50,487 nucleotides of DNA from an uncultured bacterium (GTDB lineage Bacteria > Planctomycetota > Phycisphaerae > Phycisphaerales > SM1A02), in NCBI GenBank assembly GCA_903898755.1, contig CAIUGT010000012.1, positions 1 to 50,487 on the forward strand, read 5' to 3'. Positions within the stretch are counted from its first letter, which is position 1. Each line of letters opens with the position of its first letter. A program made the position numbers and the translations under genes. The notes beneath the pieces were generated by a model. It was not told where the DNA came from and made no database searches. It saw only the letters and a program-made list of their open reading frames with translations. Shown one piece after another: positions 18,543-27,770 of the stretch.

Positions 18543-20237
18543 GTGATTCCACTTTTGCTACTCATGCTTGGGCTTGCGCAAACTTCGCCAGCCTTGACAG
18601 CCATTTCAGCTGCTCGAAAAGCTGACGTGGTTTGTGTTTTGCCAATTCAAGGAGAAATGGATGCGCTGACGATTTCTGGTCTTGCGGATCGTTTGGCCAA
18701 GGCCAAGGCCGCGGGCGCCGACGCAATTGTGTTGCAACTTGATACGCCCGGCGGCGACTTGTTGGCCACGCTTGAGTTGTGTCGTCAAATTAAATCTGAA
18801 TATCCCGCCAATACCGTGGCGTGGGTGCGACCGCGGGCGTACAGCGCGGGCGTCATCACCGCTTTGGCATGCCGTGAAATTGTTGTTGCGCCCCACGCCG
18901 TGTTGGGCGATGCGGCGCCAATTTCCGCAATGCCTGTGGCTGGTCTTATCACGCTGCCCGCGGCCGAGCGCGCCAAGTTGGAGGCTCCGTTGCTTTCAGA
19001 AGTCACTGATAGCGCGCGCCGATCCGGTCATGATGAGCGACTCGCGCGCGCATTTGTCGCGGTGGGCGATGAACTTTGGTTGGTGGAGGACACCGCTCGA
19101 GGCGAACGTTATGTCGTTGATGTGAATGAATATAAAATTGTGTTTGGAGAAGAACCCACTCGAATTCGGGGTTCAGCGGCACCTCCAATAGAAAATACTG
19201 AAACACCGGCAGAGATCGATGCCACATCGACAACAGAAGATGAACCGCAAGATTCCGCCGCGCCAACGCCGCCACTGTTGCCCTTTCGAACAGATGCGCT
19301 GCGCCAACCGGAAACAACGGGATTGGGGTCGGCATCTCAGCGAGATCAATCCATCCTTCCAAGTCGCGCGCCGTTGACAGCAACCGATCGCCCACGATTG
19401 AAAGTGATTTCCCAAATCGACGCCGCCAATGAATTGCTCACGCTGCAAGCCAACGAAGCCGTGGCATTTGGTTTGGCATGCGCCACGATTGCCAATGAAA
19501 GCGAATTGCAAAGTTTCTTTGGCGCTCACAAAATCTTCACCATCGCCGCCCCTTGGAGCGAGCAACTCGCGCGAGTGCTGACCAGTTGGTGGATGCGCAC
19601 TCTGCTTGTCGCAATTCTTGTCATCTGCTTCTTTGGCGAAATGTCCGCGCCCGGCCTTGGCATGTTCGGCTTGACTGGCGTGGCGTGTGTGGCGTTGCTG
19701 GCCGGCGGATCATTTCTTGCGGGCTTGTCGCAATGGTGGCCAGCTATTTCCATACTCGCGGGACTCATCTTGATCGCCGCTGAAATTTTATTCTTGCAAG
19801 GAACTTTCATCAGCGGTGCGCTGGGCGTATTGGCGTTCACAGGCGGCGTGATTGGTCTCTTTGTGGTGTCCGATCCAACGCCTGAATCTGGCACAAAACA
19901 AGCATTTTTAGGGATCGCTTCACTTGTGACCGCCGTGGGAACGGCGGGAATAGTCGCGTGGCTGCTGGGACCAAGATTGCAACTGATGCGACCGTGGCAG
20001 GCCGCGGTTTTGCACGCGACTATAGGCGAGGCATCAAATGCATCAAGCGTCAGGTCCGCGCCTCCACCAGTTGGCACGCTTGCCTGCTCGGTGACAGACC
20101 TACGACCTGTTGGAAAAATTGAAATCGACGGCGTTCGCTTTGACGCGCGCAGTGAGGGCGCGTGGATTTCTTCTGGAACCAACGTACGTATCCTTCGCTC
20201 AGAAGGAAACGAACTCATCGTGGAGCTCATCTCATGA
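18543..20237 (+). CDS. NfeD-family membrane protein with ClpP-like serine protease domain (long form)
   Basis: Long NfeD proteins pair a periplasmic ClpP-class protease domain with several membrane helices and a C-terminal OB-fold, and act with flotillin/stomatin partners in membrane quality control. Residues 1-20 are a signal-like segment. The protease domain carries LDTPGGDLLAT (67-77), the nucleophile Ser101 in YSAGV and a plausible Lys145 general base. A Pro/Thr/Ser-rich linker (~215-290) leads to about five helices (~345-490) and the OB-fold with VGKIEIDGVRFDARSEG. The start is GTG 18543; ATG 18564 is an alternative. A short nfeD and floA follow directly. Confidence 0.9.
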   Translation: MIPLLLLMLGLAQTSPALTAISAARKADVVCVLPIQGEMDALTISGLADRLAKAKAAGADAIVLQLDTPGGDLLATLELCRQIKSEYPANTVAWVRPRAYSAGVITALACREIVVAPHAVLGDAAPISAMPVAGLITLPAAERAKLEAPLLSEVTDSARRSGHDERLARAFVAVGDELWLVEDTARGERYVVDVNEYKIVFGEEPTRIRGSAAPPIENTETPAEIDATSTTEDEPQDSAAPTPPLLPFRTDALRQPETTGLGSASQRDQSILPSRAPLTATDRPRLKVISQIDAANELLTLQANEAVAFGLACATIANESELQSFFGAHKIFTIAAPWSEQLARVLTSWWMRTLLVAILVICFFGEMSAPGLGMFGLTGVACVALLAGGSFLAGLSQWWPAISILAGLILIAAEILFLQGTFISGALGVLAFTGGVIGLFVVSDPTPESGTKQAFLGIASLVTAVGTAGIVAWLLGPRLQLMRPWQAAVLHATIGEASNASSVRSAPPPVGTLACSVTDLRPVGKIEIDGVRFDARSEGAWISSGTNVRILRSEGNELIVELIS

Positions 20238-20773
20238 ATTTTATTTGTCTATTGGCTCAACAAGCGACCGCATTGTCCTCCTCGGATGACTCGTGGCTCA
20301 TTGCGGGGTTCGCGCTTTTTGGCGTAGCCCTAGTGCTCTTCGCGCTTGAGTTTGTGGTCCCAAGCGGTGGACTGATTGCAACGCTGTGCGTGCTTGTTGT
20401 TGCCGCGGGCGTCTTTTGTTTCTTCATGCATTCAGCAACTTGGGGGCTCGCTTCTCTCACCGCAACGCTTGCGGGCGCGCCCATTGCCATCGCTTATGGC
20501 TTAAAAATATGGTCAAACTCACCGCTGGCGCGTCGAGTCGTGTTGTCGCAGGCTATTGAAGATCAACCAAGGGCGAACAACGTCAAATCTCCGAGCGTGG
20601 CCATCGGAACTCTTGCCGTTGCGGAAACAACGCTGCGTCCCATTGGTTGGATTCGCATAGCGAATGATCGCCATGAAGCGTTGGCCGAGGAAGGGTTCAT
20701 TGCGGCGGGACAACAAGTGCAAGTCACGGGCTTTGACGATTCCACGCTGCGTGTGCGTGCCACGCCTTGCTAA
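20234..20773 (+). CDS. NfeD-like membrane protein (short form)
   Basis: A 179-residue protein with two or three membrane helices (~23-95) and a C-terminal domain ending in TLRPIGWIRIANDRHEALAE. That ending closely resembles the OB-fold terminus of the long NfeD just upstream, but it lacks the protease part. ATG 20234 overlaps the previous stop (ATGA), so the frame's earlier start at 20162 is rejected. Short NfeD proteins are typical partners of flotillin-like FloA, encoded nine bases downstream. A scaffold role in membrane microdomains is inferred from context. Confidence 0.83.
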   Translation: MNFICLLAQQATALSSSDDSWLIAGFALFGVALVLFALEFVVPSGGLIATLCVLVVAAGVFCFFMHSATWGLASLTATLAGAPIAIAYGLKIWSNSPLARRVVLSQAIEDQPRANNVKSPSVAIGTLAVAETTLRPIGWIRIANDRHEALAEEGFIAAGQQVQVTGFDDSTLRVRATPC

Positions 20774-20782
20774 GATTGATTC

Positions 20783-21802
20783 ATGCACACAACATTGCTA
20801 CTCGCGGCGGACACGTTGTATTTATTGGGCATGGTCGGTCTTGGAATTCTCGCGCTGCTGGGGTTGATCATCTTGGTCATCATCAGTCAATATTTGCAAC
20901 TGTGGCTGCAAGCATTCTTGTCCGGCGCGCGCGTCAGCCTGCTTGACTTAATCATGATGCGTCTTCGCAAAGTTCCGCCAAGCGTGATTGTGCTGAATCG
21001 AATCATGGCGAAGAAAGCCGGTATTGAAGTGCCAACCAACATGCTTGAGGCGCATTACATGGCGGGCGGCCGTGTGGACCGTGTCATTCGTGCAATGATC
21101 GCGTCAGACAAGGCAAAAATTGATCTTGGTTGGGACCGCGCGACCGCAATTGATCTTGCGGGTCGTGATATTTTGGAGGCTGTCAAGACCAGCGTGGATC
21201 CAAAAGTGATTGATTGTCCGAGTCAAATCAGCGGAAAACTAACCGTTGACGCCGTGGCGCAAGATGGAATTCAGCTGCGCTGCAAGGCGCGCGTGACGGT
21301 GCGAACAAATCTTGCGCGCTTGGTCGGCGGCGCAACGGAGGAGACAATCGTGGCTCGCGTTGGCGAAGGAATCATCGCAACCATTGGCGCTTCACAAAGC
21401 CACAAGACTGTGCTTGAACAACCAGATCGAATTTCCAAAACGGTTTTGGCCAAAGGCCTTGACTCCGGCACCGCGTTTGAAATTTTGTCCATTGATATCG
21501 CCGAGATTGACGTTGGCGCAAACATTGGAGCCAATTTGCAAACCGCGCAAGCTGAAGCAGATAGCAAGCGATTCCAAGCCGAGGCGGAGCAACGGCGCGC
21601 GCTTGCGGTTGCGCAAGAAGCTGAACACTTGGCGGAGGCGCAAAAGAATCGAGCGCTTGTTGTGCTGGCGGAGGCGGAAATTCCAAAGGCTATTTCGGAG
21701 GCATTGCGCTCCGGAAATTTAGGCGTGATGGACTTGTACAAAATGAAAAACGTGCAAGCCGACACGGAAATGCGTTCTTCCATTGGCAAATCTGGGGGTT
21801 GA
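20783..21802 (+). CDS. floA: Flotillin-like protein FloA
   Basis: Oligomeric scaffold of functional membrane microdomains. The 339 residues show one N-terminal membrane segment (~12-35), a conserved [20 protein letters not shown] stretch, the SPFH region ([20 protein letters not shown]), then a long Ala/Glu-rich coiled coil (~255-310) ending in [20 protein letters not shown]. Length and order match FloA (YqfA family), not the longer FloT. It follows two nfeD genes in one transcription unit, the usual flotillin-NfeD pairing. The ATG has no obvious ribosome-binding site. Confidence 0.94.
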   Translation: MHTTLLLAADTLYLLGMVGLGILALLGLIILVIISQYLQLWLQAFLSGARVSLLDLIMMRLRKVPPSVIVLNRIMAKKAGIEVPTNMLEAHYMAGGRVDRVIRAMIASDKAKIDLGWDRATAIDLAGRDILEAVKTSVDPKVIDCPSQISGKLTVDAVAQDGIQLRCKARVTVRTNLARLVGGATEETIVARVGEGIIATIGASQSHKTVLEQPDRISKTVLAKGLDSGTAFEILSIDIAEIDVGANIGANLQTAQAEADSKRFQAEAEQRRALAVAQEAEHLAEAQKNRALVVLAEAEIPKAISEALRSGNLGVMDLYKMKNVQADTEMRSSIGKSGG

Positions 21803-21815
21803 ATAATTTCATCTG

Positions 21816-23639
21816 ATGCCCGTCCTCTTTACGGTCATCCCTGTCTATGACGAACCACACACGCTCGCGCAGTGCGTCGCCAATGTCATGGCGGTGCAAT
21901 TACCACCGCAATGGTCGCTGAAAGTCATTGTTGTGGACGATGCCAGTGGCAGCGCGACCGCGGCAGTGGCCAGTGAACTTGCCAAGTTGTACGAAACCAC
22001 GAATGACCAATTTCAGTTGCTCACGCACTCAGTCAATCTTGGCAAAGGCGCTGCACTTCGTACAGGATTTGCCACGGCGCTTCAACAAGCCTGCGACACC
22101 GACGCGGTCATTACCCAAGATGGCGATTTGGAATACGACCCGAATGATTACCCAGCGCTCCTGAATGCGTTGGGAAATGAGCCACTCGCTGCCGTGTTTG
22201 GAAATCGTTGGACGCACGCGCGCGGTGGTGGCGCATGGCAAATTTTTCATACCGCTGTCAATCGCTTTCTGACATTCCTGAGTAATCAAATAACTGGATT
22301 TGATATCGGCGACATGGAAACTGGATACAAACTTTTCCGCGCACCCCTGCTGCAAAAAATTCTTCCCCTGCTTACGGAGGATCGCTTTGGTATTGAACCC
22401 CAAATGACGGCGGCCTTGGCACGCGCAGGCGCCCTTTTACGTGAAGTGCCAATCCATTACACGCCTAGAAATCGTGGTGACGGAAAAAAAATCGGACCAA
22501 TTGATGGCCTTCGAGCGCTCTGGGTCATTGCACGCGAGCGCGTTCAACCAATTTCGAATTCAACAACGACGCAAATCCAGCTAAAAAATAAGCGAAATAA
22601 CAAGCCTGATGACTTATCGCAATTTCAAGAACAACTCCCACATTCGCAACAAGGCGGGAATTCATTGCCTCCGTTCGCAAGCAACACTGGCAAGAACATA
22701 TTGAAAAAAATTATTCTGCAAGTCACGGGCTTCATGCTGGGCATAGCGCTTATCGCCTGGTGTGTGAGGGGCGCCACGAAAGACCCCGCAGGCTGGCAAA
22801 ATTTGCGCGAGGCGACAAGTGCTTCACTAATTGGACTTTTGTTGTGCTCACTGGGAAGCATCATTGTCAGCGGACTCACATTTTGGATCGCCGCGAAACC
22901 AGTGCAACCACTCCGCGTACAAGATCAGCAATGGATCAACGCTTTGGCAAGCATGCTGAATTACGCGCCCGTGCGAATTGGAATGTTCGTTCGCGCCGCG
23001 TACGCCATCAAGGTGGATCACTTTCGCGCCGTAGAACTTGTGGCTTGGTTCACCTCACTGGCGTTCACATTTGTTGTGGCGTTGGCGGCTATTACCGCAG
23101 CCACTGTGTCATGGATTCAATTTGGAGCGTGGACATTTTTGCCAACTTTAATAACCATCGCCATGCTTGGTGGATTCAGTGCGCGTTGGTGCGCAACACG
23201 CAGCATGGTGCAAAAACGCGCCAAAGGTCTTGAACGACTCATCACCAATTCAACTGCGTTGTGGGGGTCCATCGCGCTTCACATTTTGGATTTATTTTTT
23301 GCGACCGGCCGCGTGGCCCTTGCCATACAAATCCTTGGATTACCGCTGAATTTAGCTCAAGCGTTCCTTGTGTCTATGGCGTCTTTCGCAGCGTCGCTCA
23401 ACCCACTTGGACGACTTGGTTTCCGCGAAGCCGCTGTGGCTTTCACCGCGAGCGCTCTTTCCATTGGCGGACTCGCGGGCATGGAAAATAAATTTCAAAC
23501 ACTCGCTGTCATTGAGAGCGCGGGCGAGGCGTTGGTGGCAATTCCTGTTGGCATGCTGGCGCTCTACCCAATTTGGAAACGTTTCAAACTTTCTAAACAA
23601 GCGCGCGCGCAAGCAATCGCAACGAATCTGAATGGCTAA
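21816..23639 (+). CDS. Family 2 glycosyltransferase fused to a lysylphosphatidylglycerol-synthase-like membrane domain
   Basis: Two modules in 607 residues. Residues 1-240 are a GT-A glycosyltransferase of the polyprenyl-phosphate sugar transferase type: FTVIPVYDE, VVDDASG, NLGKGAALRTGF, the metal-binding QDGD (101-104) and ETGYKLFR. After a polar linker (~245-295) come about seven membrane helices of the LPG_synthase_TM/UPF0104 type, with NYAPVRIGMFVRA and LNPLGRLGFREAAV. The substrate is unknown; lipid-linked sugar synthesis or flipping is plausible. It follows floA by 13 bases. Its 3' end overlaps the convergent gene by 47 bases. Confidence 0.85.
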   Translation: MPVLFTVIPVYDEPHTLAQCVANVMAVQLPPQWSLKVIVVDDASGSATAAVASELAKLYETTNDQFQLLTHSVNLGKGAALRTGFATALQQACDTDAVITQDGDLEYDPNDYPALLNALGNEPLAAVFGNRWTHARGGGAWQIFHTAVNRFLTFLSNQITGFDIGDMETGYKLFRAPLLQKILPLLTEDRFGIEPQMTAALARAGALLREVPIHYTPRNRGDGKKIGPIDGLRALWVIARERVQPISNSTTTQIQLKNKRNNKPDDLSQFQEQLPHSQQGGNSLPPFASNTGKNILKKIILQVTGFMLGIALIAWCVRGATKDPAGWQNLREATSASLIGLLLCSLGSIIVSGLTFWIAAKPVQPLRVQDQQWINALASMLNYAPVRIGMFVRAAYAIKVDHFRAVELVAWFTSLAFTFVVALAAITAATVSWIQFGAWTFLPTLITIAMLGGFSARWCATRSMVQKRAKGLERLITNSTALWGSIALHILDLFFATGRVALAIQILGLPLNLAQAFLVSMASFAASLNPLGRLGFREAAVAFTASALSIGGLAGMENKFQTLAVIESAGEALVAIPVGMLALYPIWKRFKLSKQARAQAIATNLNG

Positions 23640-24888
23640 GCCATTTCACACGCAAGCGTTCTCCCGCGGTGGCTAACCACACGGCGCGCCCACTTGTGCG
23701 ATCGACTCGACCCACCGCTACTTGCAAATCTAAAAGTGAAACGTATTGCGCGCCACGACCCGCGGCGTGAAATCGAGTGAGCCACAAAGCCGTAAGCAAA
23801 TTCACCATGATCAATCCAAGTCCCTGGTCAATAGGCAATCCGTATAAACCAGAACCCCACGCGCGGCCGCCCAGAATGCTGGCGCGGATCCAGCGCTGTA
23901 AGAGATCGTCCATCGCATTGGCATCATGGCTTTGAGAGTCCGTCAAAGTATTTTTCGGGGCTTCTATAGATGGCGATGGTGTTTCAAAAACGCCAAAAGT
24001 GGTTTCGAAACTTACAAAATCAACAGAGCAAAACCCCGTCGTTTCTGGGGAAATTCCACTTCCAGCGGCCCATTTGCGACTGCGTGCCCACTGAGAAAGC
24101 ACCGACGCCACTTTCCCACGCTTGAGCAAATCACCAATCTTGGGATCTTCAATTCGCGTGAAGACGGCTTGGCGCAATAATTTCCACGCGCGTGGAGTTG
24201 GCTCTGACCAATCTAATAACGGTAATTCATGCTCAACGGCATGAGTCAGGGTGCTCAAGAGTTGCCCTAATTTTTCACCGCGCACATTGCCCAAGTTCGC
24301 TTGCAGAAGCGACGTGATCAGCCACGCCAAACCTTGATAGCGCACGGCTGGCGTAATGTTTTTTTTGCAAAGCCACGCATCGAGCGCGGATTCAATCGTG
24401 GCGATTTCATTTTCACTGGCAATCAATTTGCCTTGCAACTGAACATGGATGGGCGCCGATGCTGGAAGCAATTCACTCATGCGACGCACATCGCCGCGGT
24501 GCGACTCCAACTCCGCGCCCTTTGAAGCGACAACACTACCGCATGCGAAACTGATTCCCACATGCGTGTTGCGAACATTGGGCGAAAGCATGAACGGAAA
24601 AAACTGACAAGCAAGAGGCTTTGCCTCTAGGCCAAACTCCGCATGCACCTTGCATAATCCATTGTCGCCCAAAAACACGCAGGCGCCGTCTTCTTTTTGT
24701 TTGAGCCACGAATGACCGCGAAATTTCACCACATATTCTTGGCCAAGTCGCTCTTTCCAGCCTTGTTCATGCAATTTTTGCAAATCTCTTTCGGTGACTT
24801 GCACGGTGAAATCGCGACAACACGAGCCACATCCATGACAGGAATATCTTTGCCCCTGCAACTTGGGAATATAAATTGGAAGCCTCAC
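23593..24888 (-). CDS. YkgJ-family cysteine-cluster protein
   Basis: Probable metal- or Fe-S-binding protein of unknown function. The N-terminal ~100 residues hold the cluster: Cys17, Cys20, Cys23, Cys24 (SCHGCGSCC), Cys70, Cys79 and Cys94 in KPLACQFFPF. The remaining ~330 residues are not recognised and contain no clear membrane helix. This length is well above the ~100-200 of simple YkgJ proteins. The start overlaps the rdgB stop (ATGA). The 3' end overlaps the convergent glycosyltransferase gene by 47 bases. Confidence 0.78.
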   Translation of the reverse strand: MRLPIYIPKLQGQRYSCHGCGSCCRDFTVQVTERDLQKLHEQGWKERLGQEYVVKFRGHSWLKQKEDGACVFLGDNGLCKVHAEFGLEAKPLACQFFPFMLSPNVRNTHVGISFACGSVVASKGAELESHRGDVRRMSELLPASAPIHVQLQGKLIASENEIATIESALDAWLCKKNITPAVRYQGLAWLITSLLQANLGNVRGEKLGQLLSTLTHAVEHELPLLDWSEPTPRAWKLLRQAVFTRIEDPKIGDLLKRGKVASVLSQWARSRKWAAGSGISPETTGFCSVDFVSFETTFGVFETPSPSIEAPKNTLTDSQSHDANAMDDLLQRWIRASILGGRAWGSGLYGLPIDQGLGLIMVNLLTALWLTRFHAAGRGAQYVSLLDLQVAVGRVDRTSGRAVWLATAGERLRVKWLSHSDSLRLLARALV

Positions 24889-25535
24889 CGCGCTTGCGCT
24901 CCGACAAACGCGCGCAATTCGTGCGCCAGTAATCGAGTGGCGTGTCCACGATGACTGACTTTATTTTTTTCTTCGCCCGACAACTGTGCGCTGGTGACAT
25001 TCATTGCGCCCACAAGAAAATACGCGTCGTATCCAAATCCGCCAACTCCTTTCGGTGACTCTGCGATTGATCCTTCACATACGCCGCGTGTCTCCGCGAT
25101 CAATTGTCCATCCGCATGTGCCAAACACATGAAGCACACAAAGCGCGCAGTCCGATCGCTCTGCTTCACATCACGCATTGCCAACATTAATTTCTGATTG
25201 TTGCGCGCGTCCCGCTGCTCACGTGTTCCATGCTCGCCAGCCCAAATCGCACTGTCCACTCCAGGCTCGCCCGCAAGGGCATCGACTTGCAAACCAGAGT
25301 CATCTGCAAGCACTATGTGATGTGTGAAAGCCGCGTACGCCACCGCTTTGATGCGCGCGTTCTCTTGGAATGTTCGCGCCGTCTCCGCAGGTTCCGCGAA
25401 TGGTCCGCCAACATCAGACAGTGATAGAAATCGCACCCATTCCCCTAAGCCTTCTTGAGCAAAAATTGCTGAAATTTCCTGCACTTTATGCGGATTTCCA
25501 CTGGCCACCACAATGTCAATTGGCGCGCGCTTCAC
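24885..25535 (-). CDS. rdgB: Non-canonical purine NTP pyrophosphatase (RdgB/HAM1 family)
   Basis: Removes ITP, dITP and XTP from the nucleotide pool. The 216 residues open with IDIVVASGNPHKVQEISAIF and carry ARTFQENARIKAVAYA, VLADDSGLQVDALAGEPGVD (catalytic region), GFGYDAYFLV and the ending VSHRGHATRLL, all family hallmarks. I chose GTG 25535: it overlaps the upstream stop as GTGA and places the beta-strand at the normal position. The frame remains open to 25649, but that region codes for the preceding protein. It is coupled to the carboxylase gene before it and the Cys-cluster gene after it. Confidence 0.93.
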   Translation of the reverse strand: MKRAPIDIVVASGNPHKVQEISAIFAQEGLGEWVRFLSLSDVGGPFAEPAETARTFQENARIKAVAYAAFTHHIVLADDSGLQVDALAGEPGVDSAIWAGEHGTREQRDARNNQKLMLAMRDVKQSDRTARFVCFMCLAHADGQLIAETRGVCEGSIAESPKGVGGFGYDAYFLVGAMNVTSAQLSGEEKNKVSHRGHATRLLAHELRAFVGAQAR

Positions 25536-27184
25536 GTTTGCAACACGCCGGTGCGCAACTCGCCAGTCACGGGCACATTGGCCGCCAGCGCCAAAGCGAA
25601 TGCAAGTTCTTGTCTTGTGTCCTGCGGTTGAATAATGCGATCCACCCAACCGCGACTAGCCGCGTAACGAATGTCTTGCTGCTGTGAATAACTATCGGTG
25701 ATGGCTTTTAATAATTGCTCACGCATAGCTGCGTCGATCTTTTCGCCTTTACGCTCACGCGCCGCCAAATCAATTTGCAACAACGTGCTTGCGGCTTGAC
25801 CAGCGCCCATTACGCTGCAGCGCGAACTTGGCCACGCCAATGTCAAGAATGGATCAAACGCGCGGCCACACATGGCGTAATTCCCGGCGCCAAAAGATCC
25901 GCCAACCAAAAGTGAAATCTTGGGAACAATGCAATTGGCCATGGCGTTCACCATCTTGGCTCCAGAGCGAATGATGCCGCTCTGCTCGCTATCGCGACCC
26001 ACCATGAAACCCGTGGTGTCATTCACAAAAACAATTGGAACGCGCCGCTGGTTGCACTCCAAAATAAATCGCGCGGCCTTGTCGGCGCTGTCGTCATAAA
26101 TCACAGCGGGCATATTGACGGACTTGCTTGGCCCAGCCTTGCCTCCAGGCAAAACACGCTCGGTCATTTTGCGCTGATTGGCCACAATTCCACAGGGAAA
26201 CCCGCCAATATTGGCGTATCCACACATCAAGCTGCGCCCAAATTCAGCGCGGTATTCATCAAACGAGCCGCCGTCCACAAAGCACTCAAGCAACTCTTTC
26301 ATGTCATAACTTTTCGCCAAGTCGCCACGGAAAATGTCGTACACCGCTGAGCCAGGGCGCGTGGGTTCCACGACCGCATTCGGAGCAACCGCCAACGCTT
26401 TCGCCACTTGGTGCTTCGCCATCAAACTTCGCATGCGTTGCAAACACGCCTCATCATTGGGCTCACGAAAATCAATCGTTCCGGAAATTTCCGCGTGCAT
26501 CTTCGCTCCGCCAAGTTCCTCGCTACTTACTTCTTGACCAATCGCGGCCTTGACCAATGCAGGCCCCGCCAAATACAAGCCACTGCCTTCGGTCATCAAC
26601 AACACATCACACAGCACCGGCAAATACCCCCCGCCAGCCACGCAGTTGCCCATGATGGCGCTGAGCTGCGGAATACCTTTGCCGCTAAACACGGCATTGT
26701 TGCGGAAAATTCGTCCAAAGTCATCGGTATCTGGAAAGACATCCTCTTGCAGCGGAAGAAACACACCGGCGCTGTCCACCAAATATAAAAGCGGCAAGGC
26801 AACGCGCTCCGCAACCATTTGCGCGCGAATTATTTTCTTGCATGTCATTGGAAAGAACGCGCCAGCCTTCACGGTTGCGTCGTTGGCGATCACCATGCAT
26901 GGGCGACCTTGCACCATGCCAAGCACAGTCACCACGCCAGCGGCCGGCGCGCCGCCATATTCCTTGTACATGCCCCACGCGCTGAGTAATCCCAATTCCA
27001 TCTGCGGCGCCCCCGCGTCAAGCAATAATTCCAAACGCTCGCGCGCCGTCAATCGTTTATTTTTATGTTGGCGCTCCACACCCGAAGGCCCCCCGCCTTG
27101 TTCCGCCCTCGCCGCATCGGCCAGATAGGCATTCACAACTTCCTTCAAAGACGCGCTCTCTACTTTATGGGCTGTGCCTGACAT
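25532..27184 (-). CDS. Acyl-CoA carboxylase, carboxyltransferase (beta) subunit
   Basis: Transfers carboxyl from biotin to an acyl-CoA; similarity in layout is to propionyl- or methylcrotonyl-CoA carboxylase beta subunits. The crotonase-like halves are visible: KRLTARERLELLLDAG near the N-terminus, YLVDSAGVFLPLQEDVFPD, GNCVAGGGYLPVLCD, then FVNDTTGFMVGRDSEQSGII and LLVGGSFGAGNYAMCGRAF with WPSSRCSVMG. The FMVG and SFGAGNYAMCGR segments resemble the methylcrotonyl type. ATG 27184 is taken; the frame extends to 27262. The biotin-carboxylase/biotin-carrier subunit is not in the window. Confidence 0.9.
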   Translation of the reverse strand: MSGTAHKVESASLKEVVNAYLADAARAEQGGGPSGVERQHKNKRLTARERLELLLDAGAPQMELGLLSAWGMYKEYGGAPAAGVVTVLGMVQGRPCMVIANDATVKAGAFFPMTCKKIIRAQMVAERVALPLLYLVDSAGVFLPLQEDVFPDTDDFGRIFRNNAVFSGKGIPQLSAIMGNCVAGGGYLPVLCDVLLMTEGSGLYLAGPALVKAAIGQEVSSEELGGAKMHAEISGTIDFREPNDEACLQRMRSLMAKHQVAKALAVAPNAVVEPTRPGSAVYDIFRGDLAKSYDMKELLECFVDGGSFDEYRAEFGRSLMCGYANIGGFPCGIVANQRKMTERVLPGGKAGPSKSVNMPAVIYDDSADKAARFILECNQRRVPIVFVNDTTGFMVGRDSEQSGIIRSGAKMVNAMANCIVPKISLLVGGSFGAGNYAMCGRAFDPFLTLAWPSSRCSVMGAGQAASTLLQIDLAARERKGEKIDAAMREQLLKAITDSYSQQQDIRYAASRGWVDRIIQPQDTRQELAFALALAANVPVTGELRTGVLQT

Positions 27185-27279
27185 ACCCGCAGAATAGGCG
27201 AAGATGGGGTTTTTTCGCTTTTCTAGCATGTCCCCCAATTTGAAATGATGGAAATCCTGCATTTACCAAGCTCAACCAC

Positions 27280-27309
27280 TTGCCGTGGCAATCCACTTTC
27301 CACTACACT
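27280..27309 (+). promoter_or_regulatory. Possible sigma-70 promoter of rpsO-pnp
   Basis: TTGCCG (27280-27285) and TACACT (27304-27309) have an 18-base spacer, matching four of six consensus bases in each box. The predicted start would leave a leader of about 60 bases before rpsO. It sits in the divergent gap between the carboxylase gene and rpsO. Assigned by eye only. Confidence 0.4.
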
Positions 27310-27375
27310 GCCCAACTACAAATTCGTAGCAACACCTCGAAGACATCGGTCTTCAAAACAGTATTAGGAAACAGA

Positions 27376-27642
27376 ATGATCTCGATTGCAGCAAAAAAGA
27401 AAGTCATCACAGATAATCGTCGACACGCCAAAGATTCTGGAAGTCCAGAAGTGCAAGTGGCCATGTTGACCGAGCGGATCGTGTCCCTTCAGGACCACTT
27501 CCGCGCCAACAAAAAGGATCACAGCTCCCGACGGGGTTTGGTTCTTATGGTTGGGCAGCGCAACAGCCTGCTCAAATATCTCGCGGGTATTGACCGCGAG
27601 CGTTACAACGCGTTGATTCACAAATTAGGTCTGCGAAAGTAA
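27376..27642 (+). CDS. rpsO: 30S ribosomal protein S15
   Basis: Primary 16S rRNA-binding protein of the small subunit platform. The 88 residues are a standard S15: DSGSPEVQVAMLTERIVSLQ, HFRANKKDHSSRRGLVLMVG and RNSLLKYLAGIDRERYNALI, ending LGLRK. ATG 27376 is preceded by AGGAAACAG. The upstream in-frame extension to 27280 has no S15 character. It is followed by pnp after 128 bases, the classical bacterial gene order. Confidence 0.98.
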   Translation: MISIAAKKKVITDNRRHAKDSGSPEVQVAMLTERIVSLQDHFRANKKDHSSRRGLVLMVGQRNSLLKYLAGIDRERYNALIHKLGLRK

Positions 27643-27671
27643 TTGCAGATTTCCCGTTCGTATCGGTCGGT

Positions 27672-27714
27672 GGCAGTGGGCAACCTTCGGTTTTTCCGTG
27701 GCTTGCCTTCTGCC
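27672..27714 (+). other. Long imperfect hairpin in the rpsO-pnp intergenic RNA
   Basis: GGCAG (27672-27676) and GGCAA (27679-27683) pair with TTGCC (27703-27707) and CTGCC (27710-27714), with a small internal loop. A shorter CGG/CCG stem closes the top. No T-run follows, so it is probably not a terminator. In enteric bacteria a stem-loop at this place is cut by RNase III and lets PNPase control its own message; a similar role here is an inference. Confidence 0.5.
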
Positions 27715-27770
27715 TCTTAATTGACTGAGCGGGTTCACTTCTTTCACCCATTTTATTTTAGGAGACAGTC

